Numbered from the stretch's first letter, positions 34,201-42,709 are shown. The stretch is DNA of 64,000 bases from Sycon ciliatum (GCF_964019385.1 NC_088646.1:14578905-14642904); one strand, 5' to 3'. Program-made: numbers and translations. Notes: generated by a model from the letters alone, not told the origin.

Positions 34201-34342
34201 GGGGCGGTTGGAATGGTGGAGCAAGAGGGTTCAGTGCGGTCACTTGCGATTGTCGGCCGGGAGAGAACGGGGCTGCATTTGGGTTAAGAGTAAAAGCGTG
34301 TGGTGATGTGGGAAAAAAGATGGGTGCGTGTGGATTCAACAT
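31223..34342 (-). CDS. LINE ORF2: endonuclease and reverse transcriptase
   Basis: About 1,039 residues from an ATG at 34342. The N-terminal third is an APE-type endonuclease (ITETWL, RGGGVAFLL, GDFNARLS, SDHCPVVFDV), which nicks target DNA. The reverse transcriptase follows, with VVVPVFKGKGNPSHPVNYRP, QFGFCRKRSTVDQL, FLDFSKAFDRVSH, GVPQGSHLGPLLF and the catalytic FADD near residue 750 (YADD in many relatives). No RNase H is seen, as in CR1/Jockey clades. The frame has no internal stop, so the protein may be functional. It starts 6 nt after the ORF1 stop, which suggests translational coupling. The exact clade is uncertain. Confidence 0.93.
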   Translation of the reverse strand: MLNPHAPIFFPTSPHAFTLNPNAAPFSPGRQSQVTALNPLAPPFQPPPLTFNFSPCIPDMKSPSSIRICTVNACSWLKRADEIKNLFCTSQLDILGITETWLTPDITSSILTPSAEYKIIRHDRHNNTVRRGGGVAFLLHPSISHATKHRPDLQPADPTIEIVCIELEHRPNSTFVFCCYRPPWQPPDQFCSALRTCIQSISCPQASIFVIGDFNARLSKWLASDPDTPAGTCMYDTLDDLGLSQLVDQQPTRYSASGKSSSLLDLVTTNAPIAVSHLTILPPVSDHCPVVFDVVHNRSAGSTAQISSAQNTWLDFAHTDWQAFNNHVWQLPLLDAVQNAQTVDEAWSLWRTALEDSVSLFVPVVRRSTFPSNKPWYSAVHHRQRRLRDRLFAKAKRLGSTDSWIAYRLSRNCLTSLLRKAKRHYHERMARDMAQHHGTRTWWRKAKILCNVNRPSPVIPDLYHDNQAYPAMSNTEKTNLLAKVFASYSQAPLLTPDLHSAGILTPTSTVKFSIQPFSVQSVFDTLSRLPIQRKTAGLLNNRILRETAEVTSQSLSALFNRCLLSSTQPREWKSPVVVPVFKGKGNPSHPVNYRPISLLNAVAKLYESMISRQFYSFVESHKIISSSQFGFCRKRSTVDQLVQLTSIVSRAFDSKSSCDQLFLDFSKAFDRVSHHLVIQSVSGWCSLSACSWVKDFISDRSICVRIGQTLSDPLPITAGVPQGSHLGPLLFNLCINSFPDAPASSTLSLFADDSNLILVSPANTSLPIHHALLQTDIDKCCQWSSATAMTFNTSKCVHLPFQKYALAPGPSSPLTMNGVPIQKGDSHCHLGVTITPSLNFSDHIKSITHKFRSRVFLLRHMAHFLSASTVNLLYKCYVRPLLEYAVPVWSLAVSHSDSLTLDRLQAVAARSYLLCKTRHPPEWETPKQILNRTCDWSSLKWRRQILSLLYFHHVFYKFPSLLIRFKFNVSLSCRHPSSIVLPRSGAHFLKSPLFSLSVEWNKLPEHIRCVQSSVNFRIALKAHYSQHRYSLTGIPNFSV

Positions 34343-34348
34343 CACAGT

Positions 34349-35002
34349 TTATGATTTCTTGGGGAGGGGTGGGTTCTTGAACTTCCATTCTCGTGCTGTT
34401 ACATGCTCGGGCCAGAACTCGTTTTCCAGAACATTTCTTTCGTCATGCTCAGCAACTGTCAGATGTGCGTACAACGTGCCGCACACTGTTCTGGAGGGGA
34501 TCAGTCTACAGCCAGTAACTTCCACATTCTTCTTTCTACAGTACGCAACAAGATCATCAGCACTGCAGTTGATATTGATGCCCCCAACGAATACAACTCT
34601 GCGTGCTATTTTCTTACCTCCACGCAGATCTGCGGGCTTCCTGTGGCGGTTGGCGGCTTCACGTACGATCGACCAGTCGTACTTGGTACTGACAGGCTTG
34701 TCAGTAGTACGACTGGCGTTGCTTGTTCGTGGTGCAGAGAGGGTACGACTAGCGTACGTCTCGCCCGGAGCTGCGGATTCAAGCCCTGTTGGTGCAGATG
34801 CGGGTACTGGTACACCCGTGGCGGGAATGTTTGTAGCTGCTCGGTACGAGTACTCATCCTGGAGGCTGTCGAGGGCGTGATTAGAGACATCGATGGGCTG
34901 GTGGTGTTGTGTCAGGGCGCGAAGCTCCTCCCTGAGTTCTGCAATGGCGGCATCTTTTCCTTTCTCCTTTTCTAGAGAGATTTTTCGTAGGTCGGAAACT
35001 TC
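34349..35002 (-). CDS. LINE ORF1, C-terminal part only
   Basis: A 217-residue open frame ends in TAA at 34349-34351 and runs upstream without a stop to the LINE's 5' junction at 35002, where target sequence begins. It has no start of its own. It contains a Glu/Lys-rich helical segment (EKEKGKDAAIAELREEL) typical of an ORF1 coiled coil, a Ser/Thr/Pro linker, and a C-terminal domain with VVFVGGIN, DDLVAYCRKK, GCRLIPSRTVCGTLYAHLTV and FWPEHVTAREWKFKNP. That domain resembles the nucleic-acid-binding ORF1 C-terminus of other invertebrate LINEs. Truncation explains the missing N-terminus. Confidence 0.75.
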   Translation of the reverse strand, partial: EVSDLRKISLEKEKGKDAAIAELREELRALTQHHQPIDVSNHALDSLQDEYSYRAATNIPATGVPVPASAPTGLESAAPGETYASRTLSAPRTSNASRTTDKPVSTKYDWSIVREAANRHRKPADLRGGKKIARRVVFVGGININCSADDLVAYCRKKNVEVTGCRLIPSRTVCGTLYAHLTVAEHDERNVLENEFWPEHVTAREWKFKNPPLPKKS

Positions 35003-35377
35003 TTATGATCTTGCATTTGAAAGCCCTATTTGAATATGCATTGTGGCCAACCGTCTTTGATGGTACGGTACGGTAGGGATAGGTATGGGACAGGTACGAT
35101 CGAGGGTAATACGACACCGTCTCCCGTACCGTACCATCAAACACAGCTGGCCACATACAGCTGCCCGCAATATTTAAATAGGGCTTTCAAACGCAAGATC
35201 ATAACGTGAAGCAACTTGGAAGAATGGGTATGAATGCGAAAGTGTATGGGGGAATGCATGTAGGGCGATAGTGCGGGTTCGAATCCCAGGATATGCCTGA
35301 AAAATAGGAGAATTGAAAAATTTATAACATCCCTATGATTTTTTTGCCGTCAGATACGGGATAGCGCCAGGCGTGAC

Positions 35378-35406
35378 ACAAACAAACAAACAAACACACA
35401 AACAAA
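35378..35406. repeat. CAAA-type microsatellite
   Basis: ACAAACAAACAAACAAACAC run next to the foldback element's right end. Confidence 0.85.
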
Positions 35407-35446
35407 TACCAAATTAAAGCTGTGTGGACCCTGGCTAGCGCCAGAC

Positions 35447-35468
35447 GTTACTGAAGTAACGTCTTCTG
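35447..35468. other. Perfect 9-bp hairpin
   Basis: AGACGTTAC-TGAA-GTAACGTCT. A GCGCCAG word occurs just upstream and also near 35366. Confidence 0.75.
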
Positions 35469-37119
35469 CATAGCTACGGGAATAAAATAATAATTGATGA
35501 TAGCTGACGATCGTATACGATTGATGCAAAGTCCTTGCAGTCCTTGAGGATTATTACGAAGTGGTTGATTACTTTTAGGGCATTCATCCAAGCAACATCA
35601 AACAAACGCGATACGCTCCTTGAAAATGGAAACAAATCCAAGCATAACGACAGAACAGCAGACAAACGAGTAAAAGCTTCCTTACCTCAGCTCAGTCATC
35701 GTTCTGCCATGTACTAGTAGTTGGACAGCCTTTTGACACGGTGGTACAGGCAGCTCTTGTCCAGTCGAACAGGGTATCCTTGTGGCGTCGAACGAAAGAG
35801 AGTGTCAGTGTATCTGACGCGTCAGATTGGAACTGTGCTGAACTTTTCTCGTTCTCCTCTTTCTGCTTTCATCCCTCGCTCTGATGAAACCGTTCAAACG
35901 TCTTACTGGCAGCAATGGCCAGCCAAACAGGGGATCTTTGTGGCGTCGAACGAAAGAGAGTGTCAGTGTACCTGACTCGTCAGATTTGAACTGTGCTGAA
36001 CTTTCCTTGTTCTGCAATTTCAGGGCTCACAGCAACCATGCCAAAACCTCGATTACGTGGGAGGACATCTTGGATATGATCACCATAGAAACGAACTCGC
36101 GTGACCGCTAAGCGCAGGCGTAGAACGCAGTCGCGCAAGGAGATTTTGACTTGCTTGGGAGTTGCTGTGACAAGGACTGAGTTGTGAATGGTGAAGGAGA
36201 TGGCCGGAGACTGTCTCACTATCTCTATTTCATTTCGGTAGTTCTTGTTTCCTTCCAAGTGGATTATTTCGCGAGCAGTGTTGGCCTTGTCGGCCGAAGG
36301 CTTCATTCAGACTGTCCGCACACGGAGTCCTGCGAAAGGTAGCCCTGAGCAGAATCCTGCAGTCGTTGACGAAAGAGTTCAACATCTACAGCCGGGCAGC
36401 TACGCCGCTGATGCACAGGAGCGGGTGACGGGAGAGGGAAAGGACTAGCATTCCTTGACGGCATGGAGCAATGACTCACGTCGTGTTCTAGTTTTGTTTC
36501 TCCGCCGTGAAGTCCCGTTGTGTAAACGTAAATATACGGCTGGTCTGCGAAGAGCCGTGTATATAGCGCAGTGGTGACGATGTGGAGTTGTGAATTATTT
36601 TATTCGCCACTCCGTTTCGTTGCAAGAGAACAAGTCCAATGGCTTCGCCGTTGTGCTGGCCATGTATTTCTTCTGTCTGCCATAACCATGATAACTCCAG
36701 GAGGACACAGCGATGAAGCGCCAGGCGAGTAGCAAAAACATTTCGAAAAATTGCTTTGCTGCTAGTGTTATTTCCGCATTCACAACAAGTGCAGCGCGCG
36801 CGGTTCTTCCTCGCGGCTGCACTGCAGATAGGGTTGCCTTTGAAATGTTCGTTTGTACCCGTCTCTGGCCCGATTTTGATGGCCAATAGCTTAAAATTTT
36901 CATTAGGAAAATTAGAAGAACTTCTCCGAGAGACTTTTCAATTTTAGTACAATAATCCAAATCAGAATTACGCCTGCACCAACTGATACTTTGGCTCCAT
37001 ATGTACGCCAAACCGTATCGATTAAAACAAAAAACTCTCGGACAAATCCTTACAATGGGTATTGAGAGAATGTTCCTAGAGTTTCAGAGGCCTAGGCAAA
37101 AGCATTGGTACAAATGAAC
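35469..37119. other. No gene recognised; ~160-bp duplication
   Basis: Two copies of GTGGCGTCGAACGAAAGAGA with ~90 bp of shared context lie near 35756-35850 and 35915-36006. The second is followed by TTCTGCAATTTCAG, which resembles a 3' splice site. Open frames here (for example minus 36595-37011) show no recognisable domain. A host exon cannot be excluded. Confidence 0.45.
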
Positions 37120-37496
37120 TTAACAACCACACAACAAGCCGACCTGTTTGGGAGCTATTACGCGTTGTATTATCAGGGCATAGGCAACAATTGCCGCATA
37201 CAGTATGCAATACTATGGTCCAATGCCGTAGTATCGCAAGCACCAATGTGCGTTAGACTGGCCAATGCCAGGGCTAATGGGGGCAACAATTGCCCGGCGT
37301 GTCAATACACGAGCGTACGGTAGGGATGCACTTGTGAGCACATGTAGGCGCACTTGGCTCAATGCCGGCCTGACCCACGATCCCTACCGTTCTTAGGCGT
37401 GTCAATACGTGAGCATACGGTAGGGATGCACTTGTGAGCACATGTAGGCGCACTTGGCTCAATGCCGGCCTGACCCACGATCCCTACCGTTCTCCC
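37120..37496 (-). repeat. Split direct repeat B2 (terminal)
   Basis: 377 bp, begins TTAACAACCACACAACAAGC on plus. It contains a 100-bp internal duplication, each half with ACGGTAGGGAT mirrored by ATCCCTACCGT (11-bp stem). Confidence 0.9.
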
Positions 37497-37555
37497 TTCC
37501 GGGATGGCTTAGAATAGAATGATGGTTAGAGATGATGGGGTGGGTGGTGGTGTTC

Positions 37556-37796
37556 AAAAACTGGCCAAGGTTGTCAAGCGATCTGACTGTTGGTGCAGCA
37601 AGGATGAAGAAACAGCATCTAGAGCCGGAGTAATGCGCATGCTCCGCGTGGTCCCGTGCCGGAGCGCGGGAGTTCGGAGTGCGTGTTCTGCACGGGCACG
37701 TGATGCGCTATGGCAAGTACGTGCAAATTATGTTAGGAATGTAATTGTTGGTGGGTTGCTAACTTCACTTACCGTGCCATGCACGGAAACTTATAT
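37556..37796 (-). repeat. Split direct repeat A2
   Basis: 241 bp, from AAAAACTGGCCAAGGTTGTC to CGGAAACTTATAT on plus. It abuts B1 exactly and is separated from B2 by a 59-bp unique spacer. Confidence 0.9.
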
Positions 37797-38173
37797 TTAA
37801 CAACCACACAACAAGCCGACCTGTTTGGGAGCTATTACGCGTTGTATTATCAGGGCATAGGCAACAATTGCCGCATACAGTATGCAATACTATGGTCCAA
37901 TGCCGTAGTATCGCAAGCACCAATGTGCGTTAGACTGGCCAATGCCAGGGCTAATGGGGGCAACAATTGCCCGGCGTGTCAATACACGAGCGTACGGTAG
38001 GGATGCACTTGTGAGCACATGTAGGCGCACTTGGCTCAATGCCGGCCTGACCCACGATCCCTACCGTTCTTAGGCGTGTCAATACGTGAGCATACGGTAG
38101 GGATGCACTTGTGAGCACATGTAGGCGCACTTGGCTCAATGCCGGCCTGACCCACGATCCCTACCGTTCTCCC
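37797..38173 (-). repeat. Split direct repeat B1
   Basis: 377 bp, same sequence as B2 including the paired ACGGTAGGGAT hairpins. It lies just downstream of the recombinase gene in element orientation. Confidence 0.9.
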
Positions 38174-38325
38174 AAAAATACAACATGACCCAAACAGGAA
38201 TTATCGGCATTACTATAGTTATAGTAGCATTACCATAGTTATAGTATAATATGTATATCATATGTACACTACAGCTGTCGCTAGGGCCGTCCAATGCGGC
38301 TACCCATTAGCATAACGGGCAGAGA

Positions 38326-39213
38326 CTAGAACAACGCCGCTGGCAATGCTCTGTCTGCGACAGGGGTGCGGACATAGCGGAGGTAGGCAGAGCTTTGCCA
38401 CCTGCCGGCGGTCTTCAGCACATACTCAGGCACGCCAGCTTTGCCTGCCAGCGTTGCAGCGCCTCGTCTGAGGCTGTGGCTGCGCACGTCTTTGTTAGGC
38501 AAGGCTGTTTGTAGTAGCCTGTTGATGTTATGCGGCTTCAGGGGCGTGCCGTCATCATAGCGATAGAGCGGGCCAGGTGCCGAGCCACGGGCTGCTAGGT
38601 AGCTGGTGGCTGCCGTGTGCGGGCATGTCGGCGAGCCTGTCCTCCTGACGCTGATGTCCTGGCCGCTGCCGTATTGGCTCGTCTTTGTCACGCGCAGGCG
38701 CAGCTCCAAGCGGTCTGGGTACATGGTCGCATCGCTGTACTCAAGGCCGGCGCCCCGTGCCGTGAAGGTGTACTCGCTGACCCTGAGCAGCCCGTGGAAG
38801 GCCAGAGTCACGGCGCTCCAGAGCATGGCGCGGTTGTGCGGGCTAGGCACAGTGGACTGCAGGTAGTGCTGTACGCCAGCCAGATCGTCCAAAGTTGCGG
38901 CCGTTAGCACTTTCCGGACTGCCGTCTGGGATCTGAGCGCCCCCTGCTGGAGCAGCCGGACACGCGGTGAGGCGAAAACATCCAGGCAGAGGCCCTGCAG
39001 GACGTGCTGATGTCTCAGCGCCTGGGTGTAGAGTTTCAGAGACGAGCCAGACGAGCCGGACGAGAATTTCCAATTCAGAAAGTTAATCAGGCTGGGCTCC
39101 GTCACCGGGTACGGCGCGACCTGCCGTAGGGCAGCAAAGCGTTCGTAGGAACGCTGCACTGAAGCGTACGTCGCGCTGGAGCTGTCTGCCAGGCCGTGAC
39201 GGATGAGCTCCAT
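38326..39213 (-). CDS. Tyrosine recombinase of the Ngaro-like element
   Basis: 295 residues from an ATG at 39213. This enzyme joins the element's DNA circle to the target and replaces the integrase of LTR elements. Residues about 1-100 form the SAM-like core-binding part (SSSATYASVQRSYERFAAL). The catalytic half contains the first Arg in GLLRVSEYT, the H-x-x-R box in SHSLRRGAATLAG and the C-terminal box GRWQSSAYLRYV with the likely nucleophilic Tyr. The frame overlaps the end of the RT frame by 112 bp, so expression may depend on re-initiation or frameshifting. Confidence 0.93.
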   Translation of the reverse strand: MELIRHGLADSSSATYASVQRSYERFAALRQVAPYPVTEPSLINFLNWKFSSGSSGSSLKLYTQALRHQHVLQGLCLDVFASPRVRLLQQGALRSQTAVRKVLTAATLDDLAGVQHYLQSTVPSPHNRAMLWSAVTLAFHGLLRVSEYTFTARGAGLEYSDATMYPDRLELRLRVTKTSQYGSGQDISVRRTGSPTCPHTAATSYLAARGSAPGPLYRYDDGTPLKPHNINRLLQTALPNKDVRSHSLRRGAATLAGKAGVPEYVLKTAGRWQSSAYLRYVRTPVADRALPAALF

Positions 39214-41024
39214 GGCTGCGTCATCAACTGATGGAGGGTGGACTGCGCTGGTGGTGTAGGCGCTGCGTCGGCAGTTGGGTTGAGGGTCCGGAAGCGCCGT
39301 ACCTGCAGACGGGAGAGAGAATCAGCAAGATCATTGCAGTGTCCGGCGATGTGGCGAAGCAGGAGGACAATGTTATGCTGGGCGGCTTTCAATAAGCCGG
39401 CCCTGACCAAGTTCATGACCGCTCTATTTGGGGACGTGCCAGAGCGCCAGATGTAGCAGATTGCTTCGTTGTCAGTGTAGAGTAGCACTCGTCTGTCCTC
39501 CAACGTGTGTGCCCAGGTACAGAGGGCCAACATCACGGCGTACAATTCTTTCCATTCAATAGTGTGCTCAGCTTGGTCAGGAGACCATGCGCCATAGGAC
39601 CACTTGCTGCCGAAAACCAGACCGAAACCGTGTCGACCCGAAGCGTCGGTGTACAGCCCGATGTCTTCGGCTGTGCTCCAGGACGGCTCGATGAGGGGCT
39701 TCCGACCATTCCATTGGCTGATGCAGGCATCCCACCACAGGATGTCAAGCTTCGCCTCCGAGGGTACGGCTACCGGTGCATCTAGGCTAGGGAGCGTTGC
39801 TGCGCTGTCGAACAGGCGTCTGCAGAACGTGCGACCCGCTGGAATGACTTTGGCTGCGAAAGACAGGCTACCGGCCAGGGACAGCAGTTCCCTCTTGGTG
39901 CACATCTGCTTTGACAGCCACGCGGCAAGTGCTAGCCGTAGTTCCGCCAGTTTCGCAGCCGGGAGGCGCAGCTCCCAGGCGGCTGTGTCGAGCTCGATAC
40001 CCAGGAACGTTATTGAAGTTGACGGCGGGCACACTTTGTCCTCTCCGTCGGCCAATGGGATGTTCAGCATGTCAAATACAGCCAGCAGTGTCTTGAATTT
40101 GAGCATAGCTGCGGAGTTGGGCGGCTGGACGTGAAAGAAATCATCTAGGTAATGCAGCAAATCAACAATATCGTAATTATTAACTGCAATCCATGCCACA
40201 GCGTCGGCAAGTCTGTTGAACAGAAACGGGGAGGATCTGAGGCCAAATGGTAGTACCTTATCGACATAGTACGAACCTTCCCAAAAAATGCCAAGTAGGG
40301 GCCAGTCGTCAGGGGAAACAGGGCAGAGCCGGAAGGCATGCTTCATGTCAACCTTAGAGAGGAGAGCTCCGGGGCCGTGCTGGAAGATACAGCGTATTGC
40401 GTCATCTACCGTAACGTAATGCAGGGAGAATTCGTCAGGGTAAATGCCATCGTTAATGCTAGAGCCGCTAGGGGCAGATAAATGCATGATGAGGCGTACG
40501 CCGCCAGACTTCTTGGGCACGATGCCAACGCCAGAACATCGGATATTAGGGAATGGGGGTTGGGAATAAGGCCCGGCCATGTGGCCACGCGTGCATTCAG
40601 ACTGAAGGTAAGCAGAGACGGCGGCAGGGTTGAGCAATGCGGAAGGGAGATTAGGGGCGATGAGGCGGGATCTATTACCGTGATAGCCAATGCGGGCCCC
40701 GAAGCGCATGTCGTGACAGAGAGAATGCACAAAATCGTTATCGGGGTGCTGGGATAGCTCTTCAAACAGCAGGGGAATATTTACAGGGGACCAAGGCGCG
40801 TGTGAGCTAATTGGAGCTGCGGGGTTGGCCAGCAGAGCATGTGGATTGGCCATGACCGAGGCGGCCGCAAGAGAGGCAGCTGTGGGCGAAGCGGCAGTTG
40901 GAGCGGGCGCACTTTCCTTGGTTGAAGAGGCGGCATACTTCTTTGTCGACCGTGTCGTTGCCGCTGCTGGGCCGAAAGGAACGAGCGTCGTTGCTGCTGT
41001 TGGGCCGAAAGGAACGAGCGTCAT
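39102..41024 (-). CDS. RT/RNase H of the Ngaro-like element
   Basis: About 640 residues counted from the first ATG (41024). The open frame extends to 41066 without one, so a +1 shift from the overlapping gag frame is possible. RT motifs include VGIVPKKSGGVRLIMHLS, LLSKVDMKHAFRLCP, LPFGLRSSPFLFNRLADA and the catalytic YLDDF. RNase H follows with GLYTDASGRHGFGLVFG, EWKELYAVMLAL, LYTDNEAICYIW and HIAGHCNDLADSLSR. This RT type is typical of DIRS-order elements. The frame is uninterrupted. Confidence 0.93.
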   Translation of the reverse strand: MTLVPFGPTAATTLVPFGPAAATTRSTKKYAASSTKESAPAPTAASPTAASLAAASVMANPHALLANPAAPISSHAPWSPVNIPLLFEELSQHPDNDFVHSLCHDMRFGARIGYHGNRSRLIAPNLPSALLNPAAVSAYLQSECTRGHMAGPYSQPPFPNIRCSGVGIVPKKSGGVRLIMHLSAPSGSSINDGIYPDEFSLHYVTVDDAIRCIFQHGPGALLSKVDMKHAFRLCPVSPDDWPLLGIFWEGSYYVDKVLPFGLRSSPFLFNRLADAVAWIAVNNYDIVDLLHYLDDFFHVQPPNSAAMLKFKTLLAVFDMLNIPLADGEDKVCPPSTSITFLGIELDTAAWELRLPAAKLAELRLALAAWLSKQMCTKRELLSLAGSLSFAAKVIPAGRTFCRRLFDSAATLPSLDAPVAVPSEAKLDILWWDACISQWNGRKPLIEPSWSTAEDIGLYTDASGRHGFGLVFGSKWSYGAWSPDQAEHTIEWKELYAVMLALCTWAHTLEDRRVLLYTDNEAICYIWRSGTSPNRAVMNLVRAGLLKAAQHNIVLLLRHIAGHCNDLADSLSRLQVRRFRTLNPTADAAPTPPAQSTLHQLMTQPWSSSVTAWQTAPARRTLQCSVPTNALLPYGRSRRTR

Positions 41025-41904
41025 TGCTGACGGTGGGCCGAAAGGGACGAAATGCCCGCGCGTCAAATATAATTGTGTATAGGTCCTGGACTATTGCGTC
41101 CCACCGCATGGTTGGGTCCGCGGCCAGGAGTGAGCGGAATGATCGGTCATACTCCTGCACGGCCTCAAATCGAAATTTCCGGGCTACTTTCAGGATAATC
41201 TGCTGGTACGCAAACAGCTCTGGGGCCCTGGAGGGGTGTGCTGTGGCGTAAATCGCGCAGTATGTTGTCCAGGCGTCCAGCCAGGTATCGATGTCCTCGA
41301 CCTTCCTGGAGGGCCTGTTGGCCGGTGCTAGGACCACTGCGCCTTGCGAGCTGTCGTGGTCGATCTGGAGAATGCTGCGGCTGGTGTCCCCTTGGGACGG
41401 GTTAGGCAACAATGAGCCCAATTCAACAAATTGGCCAGTTACTACTTTATCGTGAATGGCTTTCGGCACGGTTGCATAAAACGTTCTCTTACCTGCGGGG
41501 TTCATTGGCGGTGAGACGGCAGCCGCCAAATGCGGAGCAGGCAGAGCGTCCTGCGGAGTTGCTGGTGCTTGCCGTGGGAGTGCCGCTGTGTGAGCTGGCG
41601 GTGGGGGTGCCGCTGCGTGAGCTGCCGGCGGGACTGGAGCTGCGGCCTGATTTCCAAGGGCAGCACGGACCTCCTCCCGGATAATGTCCCTCAGGGACGG
41701 AGCAGCAGTTGCCTGGGGTAGGTTCTGCTCGGCTGCCTGAGTGGCCAAGTCCTCGCGCACTGCAGTGAACTCCAATGACTCGAGCAGGCGAGTCAACAGC
41801 CTGGGTTTGGTCCCCGTCGTGTCTAAATTGCGGGCCGCCAGTTCTTGTCGCAGCTCTACAGAGCGCATTTTCTTGGCGTCGTTCACTGACAGAGATTCAG
41901 ACAT
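40807..41904 (-). CDS. Gag-like protein with SAP domain and zinc fingers
   Basis: 365 residues from an ATG at 41904. Residues about 8-45 (KKMRSVELRQELAARNLD, then TGTKPRLLTRLLESL) match a SAP DNA-binding motif. An Ala/Pro-rich linker follows. The central helical region RKVEDIDTWLDAWTTYCAIY to RWDAIVQDLYTIIF resembles other DIRS/Ngaro Gags. A small 12-residue repeat (SNDARSFRP) precedes a CCCH finger (C-x7-C-x4-C-x3-H) and a CCHC knuckle (CLSCGRLGHGQSTC). The likely role is packaging the element RNA. The SAP domain suggests tethering to DNA or chromatin, which is my inference. Confidence 0.88.
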   Translation of the reverse strand: MSESLSVNDAKKMRSVELRQELAARNLDTTGTKPRLLTRLLESLEFTAVREDLATQAAEQNLPQATAAPSLRDIIREEVRAALGNQAAAPVPPAAHAAAPPPPAHTAALPRQAPATPQDALPAPHLAAAVSPPMNPAGKRTFYATVPKAIHDKVVTGQFVELGSLLPNPSQGDTSRSILQIDHDSSQGAVVLAPANRPSRKVEDIDTWLDAWTTYCAIYATAHPSRAPELFAYQQIILKVARKFRFEAVQEYDRSFRSLLAADPTMRWDAIVQDLYTIIFDARAFRPFRPTVSNDARSFRPNSSNDARSFRPSSGNDTVDKEVCRLFNQGKCARSNCRFAHSCLSCGRLGHGQSTCSAGQPRSSN

Positions 41905-41935
41905 GGTTGCTCGGAAATGGAAAGTGCTCAATGCT

Positions 41936-42008
41936 CAAAAACTGGCCAAGGTTGTCAAGCGAAGTCACTCAAAAACTGTTTAAAAACTGGCCAAGGTTGT
42001 CAAGCGAT
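41936..42008 (-). repeat. Short duplication at the gag leader
   Basis: CAAAAACTGGCCAAGGTTGT is present at 41936 and again at 41981, a 45-46-bp tandem duplication of the inner edge of A1 just upstream of the gag ATG. Confidence 0.8.
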
Positions 42009-42222
42009 CTGACTGTTGGTGCAGCAAGGATGAAGAAACAGCATCTAGAGCCGGAGTAATGCGCATGCTCCGCGTGGTCCCGTGCCGGAGCGCGGGAGTT
42101 CGGAGTGCGTGTTCTGCACGGGCACGTGATGCGCTATGGCAAGTACGTGCAAATTATGTTAGGAATGTAATTGTTGGTGGGTTGCTAACTTCACTTACCG
42201 TGCCATGCACGGAAACTTATAT
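41982..42222 (-). repeat. Split direct repeat A1 (terminal)
   Basis: 241 bp, same sequence as A2. It forms the element's 5' end and gag leader in minus-strand orientation. Confidence 0.9.
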
Positions 42223-42709
42223 ATTTTGAATGCACCCCACTTTCAAGTTTTCAGAGATATCTGCCTGATCGCATGTACACGATTCTGGCATGCTGGCTGG
42301 CTCGTGTGACAGCGGCCTGTCCAAAATGGCGCCCACGCTTTTGTGTGATGCTGTGAGCCCTGAATTTCTGCTATCATCCCGCGCACTGCTGAAACGTCTT
42401 CAGAGAACCACAAGACGCTTTCCAGATACGATTTGGAACGTCTCCTTATCCTCCTTGGTTACCTCGAGACAGATTACTGTCAGCAACTGCACAGCAGAAC
42501 TGACAGCCATGGCTGAAGTGAAGAAAGGAATGCGCTGCCACGAGGCAAGCAAAACTGAAAAGGTGTTTGTTCTCTTTCGGGCACAACACACAGTACAGGA
42601 CGGCGTGACTGGATAAACTGGACTCCTGGACCGTGAATAGGGGACTTGTAGAAAAAGTGTACTCCTTAGGGGATTGCGCGGCAGGATGAAGCTGATCAAA
42701 ACTGAGTGG
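42223..42709. other. No gene recognised
   Basis: A 108-codon plus-strand frame (42290-42616) has no domain that I recognise. Otherwise unique sequence. Confidence 0.4.

Larger units (their letters stand above)
30952..35002 (-). mobile_element. CR1/Jockey-type LINE, 5'-truncated
   Basis: A minus-strand non-LTR retrotransposon with the 3' part of ORF1, a complete-looking ORF2, a ~270-bp 3' UTR and a 3' tail of ATACA repeats (plus-strand TTGTATTGTATTGTATT at 30951). TTAT flanks both ends (30948-30951 and 35003-35006). ORF1 lacks its beginning, so reverse transcription probably stopped early. The short repeat tail instead of poly-A fits CR1/L2-type elements. Confidence 0.88.
30770..35365. mobile_element. 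Large foldback element interrupted by a LINE
   Basis: The segment 30770-30951 is the inverted copy of about 35205-35365, and 35003-35090 mirrors 35110-35210. Removing the LINE (30952-35002) joins GCTTCACATTAT to GATCTTGC, which matches the other arm's GCTTCACGTTATGATCTTGC. Each arm carries a tRNA-type B box (GGTTCGAATCC, 35276-35286, and its mirror near 30870). The palindrome is ~540 bp without the LINE. Its superfamily is unclear: either a MITE or two head-to-head tRNA-derived SINEs. Confidence 0.7.
37120..42222 (-). mobile_element. Ngaro-like tyrosine-recombinase retrotransposon
   Basis: In minus-strand order the element is A1 (42222-41982), gag, RT/RNase H, tyrosine recombinase, B1 (38173-37797), A2 (37796-37556), a 59-bp spacer and B2 (37496-37120). 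A1 equals A2 (241 bp each) and B1 equals B2 (377 bp each) as far as I can see. This A-ORFs-B-A-B split-direct-repeat plan is known from Ngaro and PAT elements. There is no DDE integrase, LTR or methyltransferase. All three reading frames are open, so it may be recent and autonomous. Confidence 0.88.

Noticed and set aside
36595..37011. 138-codon minus-strand frame
   Set aside because: No recognisable domain, overlapping frames on both strands and no supporting splice or start context.
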